The notes beneath the pieces were generated by a model that searched no databases, had not been told where the DNA came from, and saw nothing but the letters and a program-made list of their open reading frames with translations. The translations under genes and the position numbers were made by a program. A stretch of 64,000 nucleotides of DNA from Ectobacillus sp042610425 (GTDB lineage: Bacteria > Bacillota > Bacilli > Bacillales > Bacillaceae_G): contig NZ_JBGJZM010000002.1 in the NCBI RefSeq assembly GCF_042610425.1, positions 62,001-126,000 on the forward strand, in the 5' to 3' direction. Shown here in pieces: positions 1-9,173 of the stretch. Within the stretch, counting starts at the first letter, position 1. The number at the start of each line of letters is the position of its first letter.

Positions 1-360
1 ATTTTTGCTCCTTATGGTGTACCCGTTCGATCCACATGCTTTGGAACCATTGAACTTAAAGGTTGGAATCGCCTTGGAGGATGGCGCGTTGGCATTCGTG
101 ATATGCAGAATAATTATCACTATTTTGCACACTTAGGAGGCTTTTCTAAGGAGCTACGTGTTGGACAAATCGTCGAGCCTGGAACAGTAATTGGCTATGT
201 AGGGAGCACGGGTTACGGACCACCAGGTACTTCAGGTAAATTCCCGCCGCATCTCCATTATGGACTCTATAAAGATAACGGCATCTCCGAATGGGCATTT
301 GACCCTTATGCACATTTATCTAACTGGGAACGGCAAGAAAGACAAAAGAAGAAGCGTTAA
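1..360 (+). CDS. M23-family metallopeptidase, C-terminal part (5' end outside window)
   Basis: The frame is open from the first base and ends at a TAA at 358-360, so this is the last 119 residues of a larger protein. The segment with HYFAHL, a conserved VGSTG and the HLHYG motif is the C-terminal half of the LytM/M23 peptidoglycan endopeptidase fold. In this fold the HxH pair binds the catalytic zinc. The first zinc ligands (HxxxD) lie upstream of the window. The tail is basic and rich in Q, R and K. Many family members are exported wall hydrolases, some of them sporulation proteins. The N-terminus is missing, so neither export nor a specific role can be judged. A terminator follows directly. 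Confidence 0.9.
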   Translation: MFAPYGVPVRSTCFGTIELKGWNRLGGWRVGIRDMQNNYHYFAHLGGFSKELRVGQIVEPGTVIGYVGSTGYGPPGTSGKFPPHLHYGLYKDNGISEWAFDPYAHLSNWERQERQKKKR

Positions 361-374
361 CCAAATCATACTGA

Positions 375-399
375 CAGCACTAATTATGTGCTGTTTTTT
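375..399 (+). terminator. Rho-independent terminator after the M23 peptidase
   Basis: CAGCAC and GTGCTG form a 6-bp stem around a 7-nt AT loop and are followed by six T on the plus strand. It ends the M23 peptidase transcript. Confidence 0.85.
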
Positions 400-461
400 A
401 TATACGATTAATTTGCACTAGGGAAAAAAATGTAGCCTTATAAAATTTTTTGGCACAAATA

Positions 462-480
462 CATACAAAGTACTTGTATG
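462..480. promoter_or_regulatory. Inverted repeat upstream of mntH, possible operator
   Basis: CATACAA (462-468) and TTGTATG (474-480) are perfect inverted 7-mers around a 5-nt centre, about 140 bp before mntH. A second dyad (ATATGAT / ATCATAT) lies near 497-525. I do not recognise either as an MntR or Fur box. Operator function is inferred from symmetry and position only. Confidence 0.35.
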
Positions 481-618
481 AAGTTAGCAGTATGGCATAT
501 GATAAAGATAGCAAAAAATCATATATTATGTCATTACTGCAATACGTTCATTAAAAGAGAGTCAGAAAACGCCTTATAAAGAAAAATGCGTCCCATGCAG
601 GCAAAGAGGAGATGAAGT

Positions 619-1923
619 ATGGTGAGTGAAATTGCAAATAAGCTTTCACGCGATAATCAAAAAGCTGTTACCGCTGCGAACGATTCCATGTCCGGAAAGC
701 GCAAGGGTCTCGCTGCCCTTCTTCCTTTCATCGGTCCCGCATTCATTGCTGCTATTGCGTATATAGATCCAGGAAATTACGCCACGAATATAGCAGGTGG
801 ATCACAGTTTGGATATAAATTACTTTGGGTTATTGTCATTGCAAATCTAATGGGAATTCTGTTTCAAAACATGTCAGCAAAGCTCGGAATTGCGACAGGA
901 AGAAGCTTACCAGAGCTTTGTAAAGAGTATTTCCCAACTTGGCTTTCCTATGTTATGTGGATTTTTTCAGAGTTTGCAGCCATGGCAACAGATTTAGCTG
1001 AATTTCTAGGAGCTGCCTTAGCATTAAACCTATTGTTTCATATGCCTATGATAGCAGCTGTTATTATAACAGGATTGATTACGTACGCGATTGTTGCATT
1101 AGATCGTTTCGGATTTCGCCCATTAGAAAAAATCATTGCCATTTTTGCTCTATCCATTAGTTTATGCTACTTAACCGAAATTGTTCTATCTCATCCATCT
1201 GTTTCACAAGTAGCCTATCATAGCGTCGTCCCTTGGATTGGTGGCAAAGATAGCATTATGATTGCAGTTGGGGTAATTGGTGCTACGGTTATGCCGCACG
1301 CCTTATACCTTCATTCGGGATTAACACAGAAACGAGTCATTGCGAAAACAGACGTTCAAAAGCTTCGTATCCAAAAATTTAGCACGATTGAAATCTATAT
1401 TGCAATGGGATTAGCAGGTCTCGTAAATATATCCATGATGGCCATGTCAGCTGCCGTATTTTATAATTCTGGCCATACAGCTGTTGGAAGCATTGAAACT
1501 GCGTATCAAACGTTAACCCCTTTGCTTGGTTCTGCGTCTGCCGCTGTGTTTTTAGGTTCATTATTAGCATCTGGCTTATCCAGTTCAGCAGTTGGCACGA
1601 TGGCTGGTCAGCTCATCATGCAAGGATTTGTTGGGTTTACTATTCCTCTATGGATTCGACGTGTGGCTACGATGCTACCCGCCTTTATCGTAGTCACAAT
1701 AGGATTAGACGCAACGAAAACCCTTGTATTAAGTCAAGTTATTCTAAGTATCGTCTTGCCGATGCCAATTATCGCACTCATCTACTTTGCTAGACAAAAA
1801 GAGTTAATGGGGATATTGGTAAACAAAAAAGTAACAACATACATTGCAATTCTATGTGCTGCCATCATTGTCTTATTAAATATTGTTCTGTTATATGAAA
1901 CGCTGTTTGATTTTGTAGGGTAA
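619..1923 (+). CDS. mntH: Nramp-family Mn2+/divalent metal transporter
   Basis: This 434-residue membrane protein belongs to the Nramp family of proton-coupled Mn2+/Fe2+ importers. DPGNYATN in the first membrane segment (about residue 50) and MPHALYLHSG (about residue 225) are the two signature motifs whose Asp, Asn and Met contact the metal. About eleven hydrophobic segments fit the usual topology. The start is ATG with GAGGAGATGAAG just upstream. The gene stands alone between two terminators. Manganese uptake is the family's usual role in Bacillus, but iron or other metals cannot be excluded from sequence. Confidence 0.95.
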   Translation: MVSEIANKLSRDNQKAVTAANDSMSGKRKGLAALLPFIGPAFIAAIAYIDPGNYATNIAGGSQFGYKLLWVIVIANLMGILFQNMSAKLGIATGRSLPELCKEYFPTWLSYVMWIFSEFAAMATDLAEFLGAALALNLLFHMPMIAAVIITGLITYAIVALDRFGFRPLEKIIAIFALSISLCYLTEIVLSHPSVSQVAYHSVVPWIGGKDSIMIAVGVIGATVMPHALYLHSGLTQKRVIAKTDVQKLRIQKFSTIEIYIAMGLAGLVNISMMAMSAAVFYNSGHTAVGSIETAYQTLTPLLGSASAAVFLGSLLASGLSSSAVGTMAGQLIMQGFVGFTIPLWIRRVATMLPAFIVVTIGLDATKTLVLSQVILSIVLPMPIIALIYFARQKELMGILVNKKVTTYIAILCAAIIVLLNIVLLYETLFDFVG

Positions 1924-1925
1924 AC

Positions 1926-1968
1926 AAAGGCAACCGAATCTTTACATGAGATTCCGTTGCCTTTTTGT
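1926..1968 (+). terminator. Bidirectional terminator between mntH and yunB
   Basis: A near-perfect stem of about 16 bp (AAAGGCAACCGAATCT against its complement) encloses a 7-nt loop and is followed by a T run. It serves mntH and, read the other way, yunB. Confidence 0.85.
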
Positions 1969-2735
1969 TAGGGCTGCTTCGAATTCGGCATTGGCAGTGC
2001 CGGAGATCCCCCCTCTTTACTTCCGCTGTAATAATACGGAACTTCCCCTTGAATCACACGCATTGCAATAGGTACATCGGTTGTAATCACAGTTTCTTTG
2101 GATTGAAATGGAATAATTACTTGCATGGTCACATTCACTTCTAGAGCAATATCTACCATGACATTGTTAATTCCATATGGCTTTACATCCCGTTTTATAT
2201 TCGTATGTACATCCCCAATCGTTGTGAAAGACACCGGAATCTTCGGTCCTAAATTCCCAATTAATGCATTATTCGTAATTTGCCCTAGCGGAATTGCAAA
2301 TACTGCTCCATTTCCCTCTTTTTGCTTCAAGGTAAGCATGGTCTGATCATTCAGTCCAAGCTTCTCCATATCTCCTGTTTCTGCTAACCGCAAATATTGT
2401 TCAATCGATGCCGTTGTGGAGGAAGAGATTCCGTTCACAATCTCTGGATTAAAATCAATTGTTGTCACTCTACCTTGATTATCACGTTCTACTGTCATTA
2501 ACTTATCAACAGAAAAGCCAGATTGAACTTTATCCTGTACCGCTTTTGTAATAACAACTGTCGCTAATCGCTTTGTCTGCGACTGAGCGTACAGCATAAG
2601 TGTTGGCGTAATACTTCGACTAATAATCCAAAGACCTTGCAGCGTTAAAAGTAAAAAAATAATAAATGAAATGAGTAATACATATCGAAACGGGAGCGGC
2701 CCTCGCCGAAATCGTGACGTACGAAATACACGCAA
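1968..2735 (-). CDS. yunB: Sporulation protein YunB
   Basis: This is a 255-residue protein with a short basic N-terminus, one membrane segment (about residues 18-40) and a long extracytoplasmic domain. The layout and the yunB-yunC-yunD order match YunB of Bacillus subtilis, a mother-cell sporulation protein under sigma-E. The translation start is TTG, preceded by AGGGGGGAT at suitable spacing. The C-terminus is rich in S, G and P. The biochemical role of the family is not known. It is expected to sit in the mother-cell or outer forespore membrane. Confidence 0.85.
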   Translation of the reverse strand: MRVFRTSRFRRGPLPFRYVLLISFIIFLLLTLQGLWIISRSITPTLMLYAQSQTKRLATVVITKAVQDKVQSGFSVDKLMTVERDNQGRVTTIDFNPEIVNGISSSTTASIEQYLRLAETGDMEKLGLNDQTMLTLKQKEGNGAVFAIPLGQITNNALIGNLGPKIPVSFTTIGDVHTNIKRDVKPYGINNVMVDIALEVNVTMQVIIPFQSKETVITTDVPIAMRVIQGEVPYYYSGSKEGGSPALPMPNSKQP

Positions 2736-2785
2736 AAAAATCCCCCCTTCTCACTTCATATGTATGCAAGAAGAGGGGACATTAT

Positions 2786-3088
2786 CTAAATCATTTTCAT
2801 AAGTGCATCTTTTCCAATCATTCCCGTGCAAATGCCACGGCTTTCTGCCTCAAAGGTAACCGACTCAAGCGGTGCATCTAGCAGCTCCTCAATCGTCCGA
2901 ACTCCTACCGCTCTAGCTGCAAGAATTCCACGATCCTTTAATTTATTATTTAATAAAGCTACATCAAGAGCACCACACATTATATATCCTTTATCGGTCG
3001 TAACCGCTAATAGATTTGTCTTTGGTAACTTCACTGTAACTGCAAGAAAAGTATGTCCGTTAATACAAATTGGCTCTAGACTCATCAT
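2786..3088 (-). CDS. yunC: YunC-family small protein (DUF1805)
   Basis: This 100-residue protein has the pattern of the YunC/DUF1805 family: an N-terminal strand region (PICINGHTFLAV), a central TTDKGYIMCGALDV and a late RAVGVRTIEELLDAP. No catalytic motif is obvious and the family has no firm function. It lies between yunB and yunD on the same strand, as in B. subtilis. Two adjacent Met codons could start the protein, with GAGGAGTG about 12 bases ahead. Confidence 0.8.
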   Translation of the reverse strand: MMSLEPICINGHTFLAVTVKLPKTNLLAVTTDKGYIMCGALDVALLNNKLKDRGILAARAVGVRTIEELLDAPLESVTFEAESRGICTGMIGKDALMKMI

Positions 3089-3166
3089 GACATGCTCACA
3101 CTCCTCTTCTCATCCTAAGAATTAGCAACATTTCCCTTTATCTTTATGAAGTAGAAGAGTAGTTTG

Positions 3167-4582
3167 TTACGATTTTACAGAATGACTCATTTCAATAAGC
3201 TTTTCCTTTAATACATCACGTAATAACTCTGGCATATAGTAGTGCTTTTCTTTTGCCGTTAAAAACTCTGGAAATAAATATCCGAACGAAAACATATCAA
3301 CTGTGCCAATGCTATAAAAACGATCCGATTCTAGCGGTTCTCCGTTAATAAGAACTTCCTGTAGCAGTATTTTGTTACCAGGGATCGTATCGGGTATGAT
3401 TTCGACACCTTCATAAATCATTTTTCCCATCACCTTGCCTCGAAAACCGAGTCCCTTTACTTCTAAATGCTCCGTCTGCTCGCGGCGTGCTTTAATGATA
3501 ACCTCTCGTAATGTCTTTCCGTTTACCACAAGCTTACATGGATTAATCGGATGCGGACAAACGCGGTGAATATCTCCCCTAGTTACAATTCCTTTAGGCA
3601 GGGATTCTAATAAAATACCGGCATTGACCATACCAATATCCGCTGTGCACCATTCTTTCAAGGAAGCTGCAAGCAGCTTTGAAAAAGGAGTACCTGCAAA
3701 CCAATCTACAGCTAAATCTTCCTTTAACTCCACAACTTGTTCATCCATGATTTGTTCACTTTTTGTTTGAAGCTGGGCAAGCGAATTTCCGTAATCCTTC
3801 CAACCTAGAAGCTGATTGGTTGCCAAAGTACGAGCGTTCATACGTGTAATTTTCTTCGTATTGCCATCGATACCAATTTGCACATGTCCAACGTATTGAC
3901 CCCATTTTCCCACGCAGCAAAGTAGTGTACCATGTAGCTCTAATCCTCTTTCAAAGAAATGATGGGTATGGGCTCCTAAAATTATGTCCACGTCATAATG
4001 CTCTGCGATATACTCATCTTCATTCCGTCCCAAATGAGAAAGTAGCACAACAATATCTGCCTTCTCTCGTACCTCAGCAAGAGCCTGTTCTAATGCAAGA
4101 TGAGGATCCGTTATATTCCAGCCTAAGAGCGAATAAAAAACGGGATACGCCACTGTTACACCAACAAATGCTATCGTTATTCCATTTTGAAGAGTACGCA
4201 ATTCATAGGGCTTTGCCCATTTAGGGCGCGTGCCATCCATGTAAAATAAATTTGCTACGAGTACTGAAAAATGTGCGTCCTCATACAAATGGTCCAAATC
4301 ATCTTTCTTTAGTGTAATCCCTTCATTATTTCCTATCGTAGCAAAATCATATTTTGCTTCATTTAACAGCTGTACATTTGCTTTCCCTGCAGTCGCTTCC
4401 GAAATAACATGAGAGCGATCCACATGGTCCCCTATATCGAGCGTAAACACTTCTTCCCCCATATTTATAAGTCGCTCTTTTTCCTGACGTATAAATTGAG
4501 AGATTGGTTTCCAATTTTCAAAGTGGCTATGTAAATCATTCGTATGATACAGATGTATCATAACCTCTTGGTCTCGTTTCAA
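3167..4582 (-). CDS. yunD: YunD-type metallophosphatase / 5'-nucleotidase-like protein
   Basis: The N-terminal half carries the calcineurin-like metallophosphatase signature: YHTNDLHSHF near the start, LDIGDHVDRS (about residue 58), IGNNEG (about 94), then LLSHLGRNE and ILGAHTHHFF. The C-terminal half is a 5'-nucleotidase substrate-binding domain (VNAGIL). There is no signal peptide, so it is probably cytoplasmic, unlike classic UshA. I chose the TTG start at 4582 because AGGGGAGTGG lies 6-7 bases upstream. An ATG seven codons later is the alternative. The substrate is not known; nucleotides or other phosphoesters are possible. Confidence 0.85.
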   Translation of the reverse strand: MKRDQEVMIHLYHTNDLHSHFENWKPISQFIRQEKERLINMGEEVFTLDIGDHVDRSHVISEATAGKANVQLLNEAKYDFATIGNNEGITLKKDDLDHLYEDAHFSVLVANLFYMDGTRPKWAKPYELRTLQNGITIAFVGVTVAYPVFYSLLGWNITDPHLALEQALAEVREKADIVVLLSHLGRNEDEYIAEHYDVDIILGAHTHHFFERGLELHGTLLCCVGKWGQYVGHVQIGIDGNTKKITRMNARTLATNQLLGWKDYGNSLAQLQTKSEQIMDEQVVELKEDLAVDWFAGTPFSKLLAASLKEWCTADIGMVNAGILLESLPKGIVTRGDIHRVCPHPINPCKLVVNGKTLREVIIKARREQTEHLEVKGLGFRGKVMGKMIYEGVEIIPDTIPGNKILLQEVLINGEPLESDRFYSIGTVDMFSFGYLFPEFLTAKEKHYYMPELLRDVLKEKLIEMSHSVKS

Positions 4583-4734
4583 AAAAACCACTCCCCTCAT
4601 TCAAGAGTTTATTATTCCTCTTTATCTCTTACCAAAACATATAGCTTGTACGCTACAATAGCTTCTATTACTTTATGAGCAATCATCCCTAATTATTATA
4701 TACACTTGCAAATAGTCCTTCTTCACCATTATAC

Positions 4735-4775
4735 AAAGAAGGGTCTGCTTATAAAAGCAGACCCTTCTATTTTAT
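4735..4775 (-). terminator. Terminator of the suf operon
   Basis: GAAGGGTCTGCTT pairs perfectly with AAGCAGACCCTTC around a 4-nt loop just past the sufB stop. T-rich sequence follows in both directions. Confidence 0.85.
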
Positions 4776-4807
4776 CTTTTCCTATCAACAAGAAATGGGT
4801 AAGGCCA

Positions 4808-6205
4808 TTAACCGATAGAACCTTCCATCTCGAACTTGATAAGACGGTTCATTTCAACTGCGTATTCCATTGGAAGTTCGCGTGTGAATGGTTCGATGAA
4901 GCCCATTACGATCATTTCTGTTGCTTCTTGTTCAGAAATACCACGACTCATTAAATAGAATAATTGCTCTTCTGATACTTTCGACACTTTTGCTTCATGC
5001 TCAAGCGAAATATTGTCGTTTAAAATTTCGTTGTATGGCACAGTATCAGAAGTAGATTGATTATCCATAATTAACGTATCACATTCAACGTTTGAACGAG
5101 AATTCGTTGCTTTGCGGCCAAAGTGAACAATACCGCGGTATGTTACTTTTCCGCCGTGCTTTGAAATTGATTTTGAAACGATCGTAGATGATGTGTTTGG
5201 TGCAAGGTGAATCATTTTTGCTCCTGCATCTTGGTGCTGTCCTTTACCAGCGATCGCAATTGACAATGTTAAACCACGTGCGCCTTCGCCTTTTAAAATA
5301 ACGGCTGGATATTTCATCGTTAATTTCGAACCGATGTTTCCGTCAATCCATTCCATCGTTGCATTTTCATCGCATGTTGCACGCTTTGTAACAAGGTTAA
5401 ATACGTTATTTGCCCAGTTTTGAATCGTTGTATAACGGCAGTATGCATTCTTCTTAATGTTAATTTCAACAACAGCACTGTGTAGAGAATTTGTTGTGTA
5501 AACAGGTGCTGTACAACCTTCTACATAGTGAACATGTGCACCTTCATCAACAATAATAAGTGTGCGTTCAAATTGACCCATATTTTCAGAGTTAATACGG
5601 AAGTATGCTTGAAGAGGTGTATCAACCTTTATTCCCTTTGGAACGTAGATGAAAGAACCACCAGACCAAACTGCAGAGTTTAAAGCAGCAAATTTATTAT
5701 CAGTAGGCGGAATCGTTTTTCCAAAATGCTCACGGAAAATATCTTCATTTTCTTTCAATGCACTGTCTGTATCTTTAAATACGATACCAAGTGCTTCTAA
5801 ATCTTCTTTCATGTTATGATAAACAACTTCTGATTCGTACTGTGCAGAAACACCGGCCAAATATTTTTGTTCTGCTTCCGGAATACCTAGCTTATCAAAA
5901 GTTGATTTGATTTCATCTGGTACTTCATCCCAAGACTTTTCGGATTTCTCAGACGGCTTTACATAATACGTAATTTCATCAAAATTTAGTTCTGATAAAT
6001 CGCCACCCCATTGAGGCATGGGAAGCTTATAGAATGTATCTAAAGCCTTTAAGCGAAAGTCTAACATCCACTTAGGTTCCTCTTTCATTCGAGAAATTTC
6101 CTCTACGATTTCTTTCGTAAGACCTCGTTTAGAACGGAAAATCGATACGTCCTTATCTCTAAAACCATATTTATAATCGCCAATATCAGGCATTTGTTTA
6201 GCCAT
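4808..6205 (-). CDS. sufB: Fe-S cluster assembly scaffold SufB
   Basis: SufB is the central scaffold of the SufBCD complex, on which nascent Fe-S clusters are built in the cytosol. The 465-residue length is normal. The conserved beta-helix core is evident, including WSGGSFIYVPKGI, VEGCTAPVYTTNSLHSAVVE and the late SRGISEQEATEMIVMGFIEP. The last segment resembles the matching part of SufD upstream in the same operon. It is the last gene of sufC-D-S-U-B, separated from sufU by about 20 bp. Confidence 0.97.
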   Translation of the reverse strand: MAKQMPDIGDYKYGFRDKDVSIFRSKRGLTKEIVEEISRMKEEPKWMLDFRLKALDTFYKLPMPQWGGDLSELNFDEITYYVKPSEKSEKSWDEVPDEIKSTFDKLGIPEAEQKYLAGVSAQYESEVVYHNMKEDLEALGIVFKDTDSALKENEDIFREHFGKTIPPTDNKFAALNSAVWSGGSFIYVPKGIKVDTPLQAYFRINSENMGQFERTLIIVDEGAHVHYVEGCTAPVYTTNSLHSAVVEINIKKNAYCRYTTIQNWANNVFNLVTKRATCDENATMEWIDGNIGSKLTMKYPAVILKGEGARGLTLSIAIAGKGQHQDAGAKMIHLAPNTSSTIVSKSISKHGGKVTYRGIVHFGRKATNSRSNVECDTLIMDNQSTSDTVPYNEILNDNISLEHEAKVSKVSEEQLFYLMSRGISEQEATEMIVMGFIEPFTRELPMEYAVEMNRLIKFEMEGSIG

Positions 6206-6227
6206 GTCTTATCCCTCCTTACGAATT

Positions 6228-6662
6228 TTAATGCTTATCGTGCAATCCTTTTTCCATTGCCTTCCAAGCGAGCGTTGCACACTTAATTCGTGCTGGAAAT
6301 TTCGAAACACCTTGCAACGCTTCAATATCATCTAAATCTATCTTTTCATCATATTCTTTACCCAACATCATATCAGAAAATACGGTTGCCAAATGCAAAG
6401 CATCTTCTACTTTCTTACCTTTAATAGCTTCTGTCATCATCGATGCAGATGACATCGAAATTGAGCAGCCTTCGCCCTCAAACTTCGCATCCGTTATAAC
6501 GTCATTTTCTACTTTCATTGTCAACTGAATGCGATCACCGCAAGTCGGATTATTCATATTAACAACAAGTGCATCATCTTCTAATACCCCACGGTTGCGT
6601 GGTTTTTTATAATGGTCCATGATAACTTGTCGGTATAATGTGTCAAGGTTATTAAAAGACAT
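6228..6662 (-). CDS. sufU: SufU zinc-dependent sulfur transfer protein
   Basis: SufU accepts persulfide sulfur from SufS and passes it toward the SufBCD scaffold. The protein is IscU-like, 144 residues long. The three conserved cysteines are present in NPTCGDR (about 41), GEGCSIS (about 66) and IKCATLAW (about 128), with the Asp of CGD as a further zinc ligand. The start overlaps the end of sufS by 11 bp, which suggests translational coupling of partners that act together. Confidence 0.96.
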   Translation of the reverse strand: MSFNNLDTLYRQVIMDHYKKPRNRGVLEDDALVVNMNNPTCGDRIQLTMKVENDVITDAKFEGEGCSISMSSASMMTEAIKGKKVEDALHLATVFSDMMLGKEYDEKIDLDDIEALQGVSKFPARIKCATLAWKAMEKGLHDKH

Positions 6663-7872
6663 TTGTGAAATACTCCTTTGTTTTAACTAGTGATTCAACA
6701 AATGTGTCGATCTCTTCCTTCGTATTGTATAAATAGAAGCTTGCACGAGCAGTTGCTGAAACATGAAGCCATTTCATTAACGGCTGTGCACAGTGGTGAC
6801 CGGCACGAATTGCAACGCCTTCCATGTCAAGTACCGTTGCTACATCGTGTGGATGTACGTCTTCGATATTAAATGTAACGAGACCAGAACGATGAGTCGG
6901 TCCATAGACCGTAAGTCCATCTACTTCTTTCAAACGATTTAAAGCATATTGCGCCATTTCATGCTCATGCTTTTCAATATTATCCATCCCGATTTGTTGT
7001 AAGAAATCGATGGCCGCGCCAAGTCCAATTGCCCCGCCAATAATCGGAGTACCTGCTTCGAACTTCCAAGGAAGCTCTTTCCACGTTGACTCATACAAAC
7101 CAACGAAATCAATCATGTCACCGCCAAATTCAGCTGGTTCCATATTTTCTAAAATGGCTTTCTTTCCATACATAACACCTACACCAGTAGGACCACACAT
7201 TTTATGGCTGGAGAAGGAGTAGAAGTCGCAATCCAAATCCTGCACATCTATTTTCATATGCGGCGTACTTTGTGCACCGTCAACAACCATCACTGCACCG
7301 TTTTTATGAGCGATTGCAGCAAGTTCTTTAATCGGGTTAATCGTAGCAAGTACATTAGAAACATGCGCAATTGATACAATTTTCGTATTAGGTGTAATCG
7401 TTTTTTCTGCATCTTCAAGTGAGATTGTTCCATCTTCTTGAAGCGGAATATATTTTAACGTAGCGCCTTTTTTCTTCGCTACTTGTTGCCAAGGAATAAT
7501 ATTTGCATGGTGCTCCATATAGGAAATGACGATTTCATCGCCTTCCCCAACATTATCCATCCCATAGCTACTTGCGATCATATTCAAGGAAGTCGTCGTT
7601 CCGCGTGTGAACACGACCTCTTCAATAGAGCTAGCATTGATAAAGTTTTTAACCTTCTCACGCGCTCCTTCGTAAGCATCCGTGGCTTTTGTTCCAAGCG
7701 TATGGACGCCGCGGTGCACGTTAGAATTGTACTCTTTATAGTATGTGCTAAGTGCTTCAATGACTTGGATTGGCTTTTGCGACGTTGCTGCATTATCTAA
7801 ATAAACAAGCTTGTGTCCATTCACTTGTTGATCTAAAATCGGAAACTGCTTACGTATTGCTTGAACATCCAT
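6652..7872 (-). CDS. sufS: Cysteine desulfurase SufS
   Basis: SufS is a PLP enzyme that converts cysteine to alanine and holds the sulfur as a persulfide. The PLP lysine lies in SFSSHKMCGPTG (about residue 224) and the catalytic cysteine in RAGHHCAQP (about 361), which marks the group II desulfurases. The 406-residue length is typical. The ATG overlaps the sufD stop (TAATG), so the two are translationally coupled. The in-operon partner is SufU rather than SufE, as usual in Firmicutes. Confidence 0.97.
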   Translation of the reverse strand: MDVQAIRKQFPILDQQVNGHKLVYLDNAATSQKPIQVIEALSTYYKEYNSNVHRGVHTLGTKATDAYEGAREKVKNFINASSIEEVVFTRGTTTSLNMIASSYGMDNVGEGDEIVISYMEHHANIIPWQQVAKKKGATLKYIPLQEDGTISLEDAEKTITPNTKIVSIAHVSNVLATINPIKELAAIAHKNGAVMVVDGAQSTPHMKIDVQDLDCDFYSFSSHKMCGPTGVGVMYGKKAILENMEPAEFGGDMIDFVGLYESTWKELPWKFEAGTPIIGGAIGLGAAIDFLQQIGMDNIEKHEHEMAQYALNRLKEVDGLTVYGPTHRSGLVTFNIEDVHPHDVATVLDMEGVAIRAGHHCAQPLMKWLHVSATARASFYLYNTKEEIDTFVESLVKTKEYFTNVF

Positions 7873-9158
7873 TAGCGAACTTTCCCTTCTATAACCTCAG
7901 TGAGCTGCTCCTTCACGCCTTCGATAGGAAATTCATTTACGACTGGAGCAAGGAAGCCATGAATAATCAGGCGTTCTGCCTCTTTCTTATGAATACCTCG
8001 GCTCATGAGATAGTATAATTGAGTAGGATCTACGCGGCCAACAGACGCTGCATGTCCTGCCATAACATCATCTTCATCAATTAAAAGCATCGGATTGGCA
8101 TCGCCGCGTGCTTTCTCATCAAACATAAGAATACGAGACGCTTGCTCAGCGTTTGCTTTCGATGCACCGTGTTCAATTTTCCCAATTCCATTAAAAATAG
8201 CAGATGCGCTATCCTTTTGCACGCCGTGCTTTAAGATGTACCCTTCGGAATTCTTACCGTAATGGACAATCTTCGTCGTAAAGTTTTGAATTTGTTCCCC
8301 GCGGCCAATTGTAACCATTTTTGAATCAGCAAACGATCCATCTCCGCGTAATGACGTTACGTTTTCAGAAATCGTATTGCCATCATTCATTAAGCCAAGC
8401 GCCCATTCTAGTCTTGCATCACGTCCGGCAACCCCGCTACGATTTACATAAGTTGTAATTCCCTTTGCAAGCAAATCTACAGCACCAAATTTAACCTGAG
8501 CACCTTCGTTTAAAATCACTTCTGCTACGATACTAGCAACGCCCGCTACCGTTTCATTTGCTACATAGTTTTCTACATACGTGAACGAACTATTCGTATC
8601 TCCAACAACGAGGACATGGTTGTAAACGTTTGCTCCTTCTCCATCAATCAAGTATATAGCTTGTAGTGGAGTTTCTAGGACAACATTTTTCGGAACGTAG
8701 ATGAATGCTCCCCCGTTTATAAGTGCTGCATGAAGAGCAGTTAGACGATTTGCATCAACTTTCACTGCATCCTTCATCAAATATTTTTGCAACAGTTCCC
8801 CATGCTCACTTGCTGCTGTAAGGATATCTGTAAAGATGACGCCCTTTTCCTTCGCTTCATCGGATAGTTCAACATATGCTTTTGTATTGCTTCGTTGTAC
8901 AAGTACATTTTTCGTTTCTTCTGTTACGAGTTTCTTTATGTTTTCAGGAAGTTCTTCGAGTGAACTTACTGGTTCTTGCTTTGCAATCTTGTTCATATTG
9001 ACAAAGTTCCATTTGTCAATTTTTGTTTTGTCAGGCTTTGGCATTGGCAGGTTTTCAGCCTGTGCAAGAGCTTGCAAACGGAATTCTGTCAACCAAGCTG
9101 GTTCTGTGCTTGCCATATGACGAATATATTCTGGATCGATTGTTGTGCCGATTGTCAT
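7872..9158 (-). CDS. sufD: Fe-S cluster assembly protein SufD
   Basis: SufD pairs with SufB and binds the SufC ATPase in the SufBC2D scaffold. This 428-residue protein has the shared core (INGGAFIYVPKNVVLETPLQA) and the C-terminal SRGIHKKEAERLIIHGFLAP that parallels SufB. It lacks the scaffold cysteine segment (EGCTAPVY) seen in SufB, in line with its supporting role. It lies 15 bp after sufC and overlaps sufS by one base. Confidence 0.96.
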   Translation of the reverse strand: MTIGTTIDPEYIRHMASTEPAWLTEFRLQALAQAENLPMPKPDKTKIDKWNFVNMNKIAKQEPVSSLEELPENIKKLVTEETKNVLVQRSNTKAYVELSDEAKEKGVIFTDILTAASEHGELLQKYLMKDAVKVDANRLTALHAALINGGAFIYVPKNVVLETPLQAIYLIDGEGANVYNHVLVVGDTNSSFTYVENYVANETVAGVASIVAEVILNEGAQVKFGAVDLLAKGITTYVNRSGVAGRDARLEWALGLMNDGNTISENVTSLRGDGSFADSKMVTIGRGEQIQNFTTKIVHYGKNSEGYILKHGVQKDSASAIFNGIGKIEHGASKANAEQASRILMFDEKARGDANPMLLIDEDDVMAGHAASVGRVDPTQLYYLMSRGIHKKEAERLIIHGFLAPVVNEFPIEGVKEQLTEVIEGKVR

Positions 9159-9173
9159 GTTTATCCTCCTCGC

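Noticed and set aside
462..480. MntR box before mntH
   Set aside because: The palindrome does not match the MntR consensus that I know, so it is listed only as an unassigned inverted repeat.
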